Assembly: GCF_030169785.1 (NCBI RefSeq)
Contig: NZ_CP125854.1
Location: 2,914,001 to 2,978,000 of the forward strand
Origin: Bdellovibrio sp. 22V
Lineage (GTDB): Bacteria; Bdellovibrionota; Bdellovibrionia; Bdellovibrionales; Bdellovibrionaceae
Direction of reading: 5' to 3'
DNA length: 64,000 bases
This document shows positions 63,473 through 64,000 of the stretch, in pieces. The notes under the pieces are model-generated. The model saw nothing but the letters and a program-made list of their open reading frames with translations, made no database searches and had not been told where the DNA came from. The position numbers and the translations under genes were made by a program. Position 1 is the first letter of the stretch, and every line of letters starts with the position of its first letter.

Positions 63473-64000
63473 TTACTTCGGCAAAAACACTTTTACGGTG
63501 GTTCCTTCTCCCAAAACGGAATCAATCGACAAACACCCATTCAGTTTTTCGATGAAACCCAACGTAAAACGCATTCCTAAACCATAACCTTCGCCGGCCA
63601 TTTTTCTTTTCGAATGCGGATCCAAGATTTGTTTCGCCGTCTCTTGCGACATGCCCTGCCCTTTGTCGGCAACGAGTATCTCAACTCCTTCCTTGCGCGA
63701 AGTTATGAGAACTCCAATACTGGAGTCAGAAGCGCTATAGCGTACAGCGTTTGAAAGCAGATTTCTAAAAATAGACTCAAGCACAAAGCTCGAAGTATTG
63801 ATCGTAATTCCTTTTTCGGAAATATTCTTTTCAAGGTGAATCGTTTTCTGCAACGCTTGAGGCAGCAATTGCCGCCAAGCCTTATCCAGACAGTTTTCGA
63901 CATCCTGATTGACGGCGTGATCCGCATCCTGAGTCCAGGCCAGAATATTCTGCAGCAATTCAATAGCTCCAAAATTCGCTTGTTGTATTGTTGCGATTTT
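63473..64000 (-). CDS. Sensor histidine kinase (C-terminal part, runs off window)
   Basis: The last 175 codons of a histidine kinase: end of the dimerisation helix (QQANFGAIELLQNILAWTQD), then a HATPase domain with N box FRNLLSNAVRYS, G1 box DKGQGM, F/G2 region GEGYGLGMRFTLGFIEKLNG and the end GEGTTVKVFLPK. The phosphorylated His and the sensor region lie beyond 64000; the frame is open to the edge. Partner response regulator not in the window. Confidence 0.92.
   Translation of the reverse strand, partial: KIATIQQANFGAIELLQNILAWTQDADHAVNQDVENCLDKAWRQLLPQALQKTIHLEKNISEKGITINTSSFVLESIFRNLLSNAVRYSASDSSIGVLITSRKEGVEILVADKGQGMSQETAKQILDPHSKRKMAGEGYGLGMRFTLGFIEKLNGCLSIDSVLGEGTTVKVFLPK

Overview
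The window reads as an ordinary chromosomal segment of a free-living Gram-negative bacterium. There is an outer membrane: predicted beta-barrels, many lipoproteins and signal peptides, and an undivided peptidoglycan/lipid II toolkit. The mix of many secreted hydrolases, small secreted Cys-rich proteins, orphan lipoproteins, periplasmic solute-binding proteins without transporters, and a very complete housekeeping core resembles Bdellovibrio and relatives (Bdellovibrionota). That assignment is inference from gene content and protein style; no rRNA or marker search was possible. I see no insertion sequence, prophage or CRISPR array.

Layout. 1-4602 (minus): the classic queA-tgt-yajC-secD-secF block (tRNA queuosine synthesis plus Sec translocon accessory proteins). 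4685-8377: an EamA transporter, two small envelope proteins, a CsbD-like protein with a long disordered tail, and a beta-carbonic anhydrase. 8598-13662 (minus): a tight six-gene run of secreted HAD phosphatase, sulfatase, formylglycine-generating enzyme, DUF202 membrane protein with heptad repeats, MarC-type membrane protein and a small unknown protein. 13886-17827: YdeI-type protein, LysR regulator, tRNA-Leu(GAG) with a large inverted repeat at its 3' end, a compact small-protein transcription unit, and a lytic-transglycosylase-like gene broken by one frameshift. 17907-25603: GCS2 ligase, secreted C26-type amidohydrolase, aldehyde dehydrogenase, CPA2 antiporter and a subtilase with a PA domain.

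25923-31478: glycosyltransferase, Gcr/SpecificRecomb membrane protein, then a four-gene translationally coupled plus-strand operon (redoxin, two paralogous YtkA/FixH-like proteins and a CCGGG outer-membrane protein between them), and a KhpA-type KH protein. 31658-41297: two solute-binding proteins, a large lipoprotein, an orphan terminase-small-subunit-like protein, a second EamA transporter, an AbrB-GNAT pair, a sterol-desaturase-family enzyme, a pilin-like protein and a glutathione transferase. tRNA-Cys(GCA) follows. 41626-44032: YifB/ComM and a Xer-type recombinase. 44159-49479: a Cys-repeat secreted protein behind a strong stem-loop, two lipoproteins, a 25-residue membrane peptide, and a transglutaminase-like/beta-barrel fusion next to a SpoIID/LytB protein. 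49576-52097: slipin-NfeD pair plus a uracil-DNA-glycosylase-like remnant. 52239-53147: zinc-ribbon protein and a BrnT/BrnA toxin-antitoxin pair. 53156-64000: MFS transporter, ASH-domain secreted protein, uvrB-uvrC-murJ operon, penicillin-acylase family protein, secreted unknown, and the C-terminal part of a sensor histidine kinase running off the edge.

The strongest candidates for something undescribed are the redoxin/YtkA/CCGGG operon (28837-31152), the six-gene sulfatase operon (8598-13662), the AbrB-GNAT pair with a palindrome in its divergent promoter region (37846-38762), the transglutaminase-barrel fusion (46459-48285) and the tRNA-Leu inverted repeat (15959-16057).
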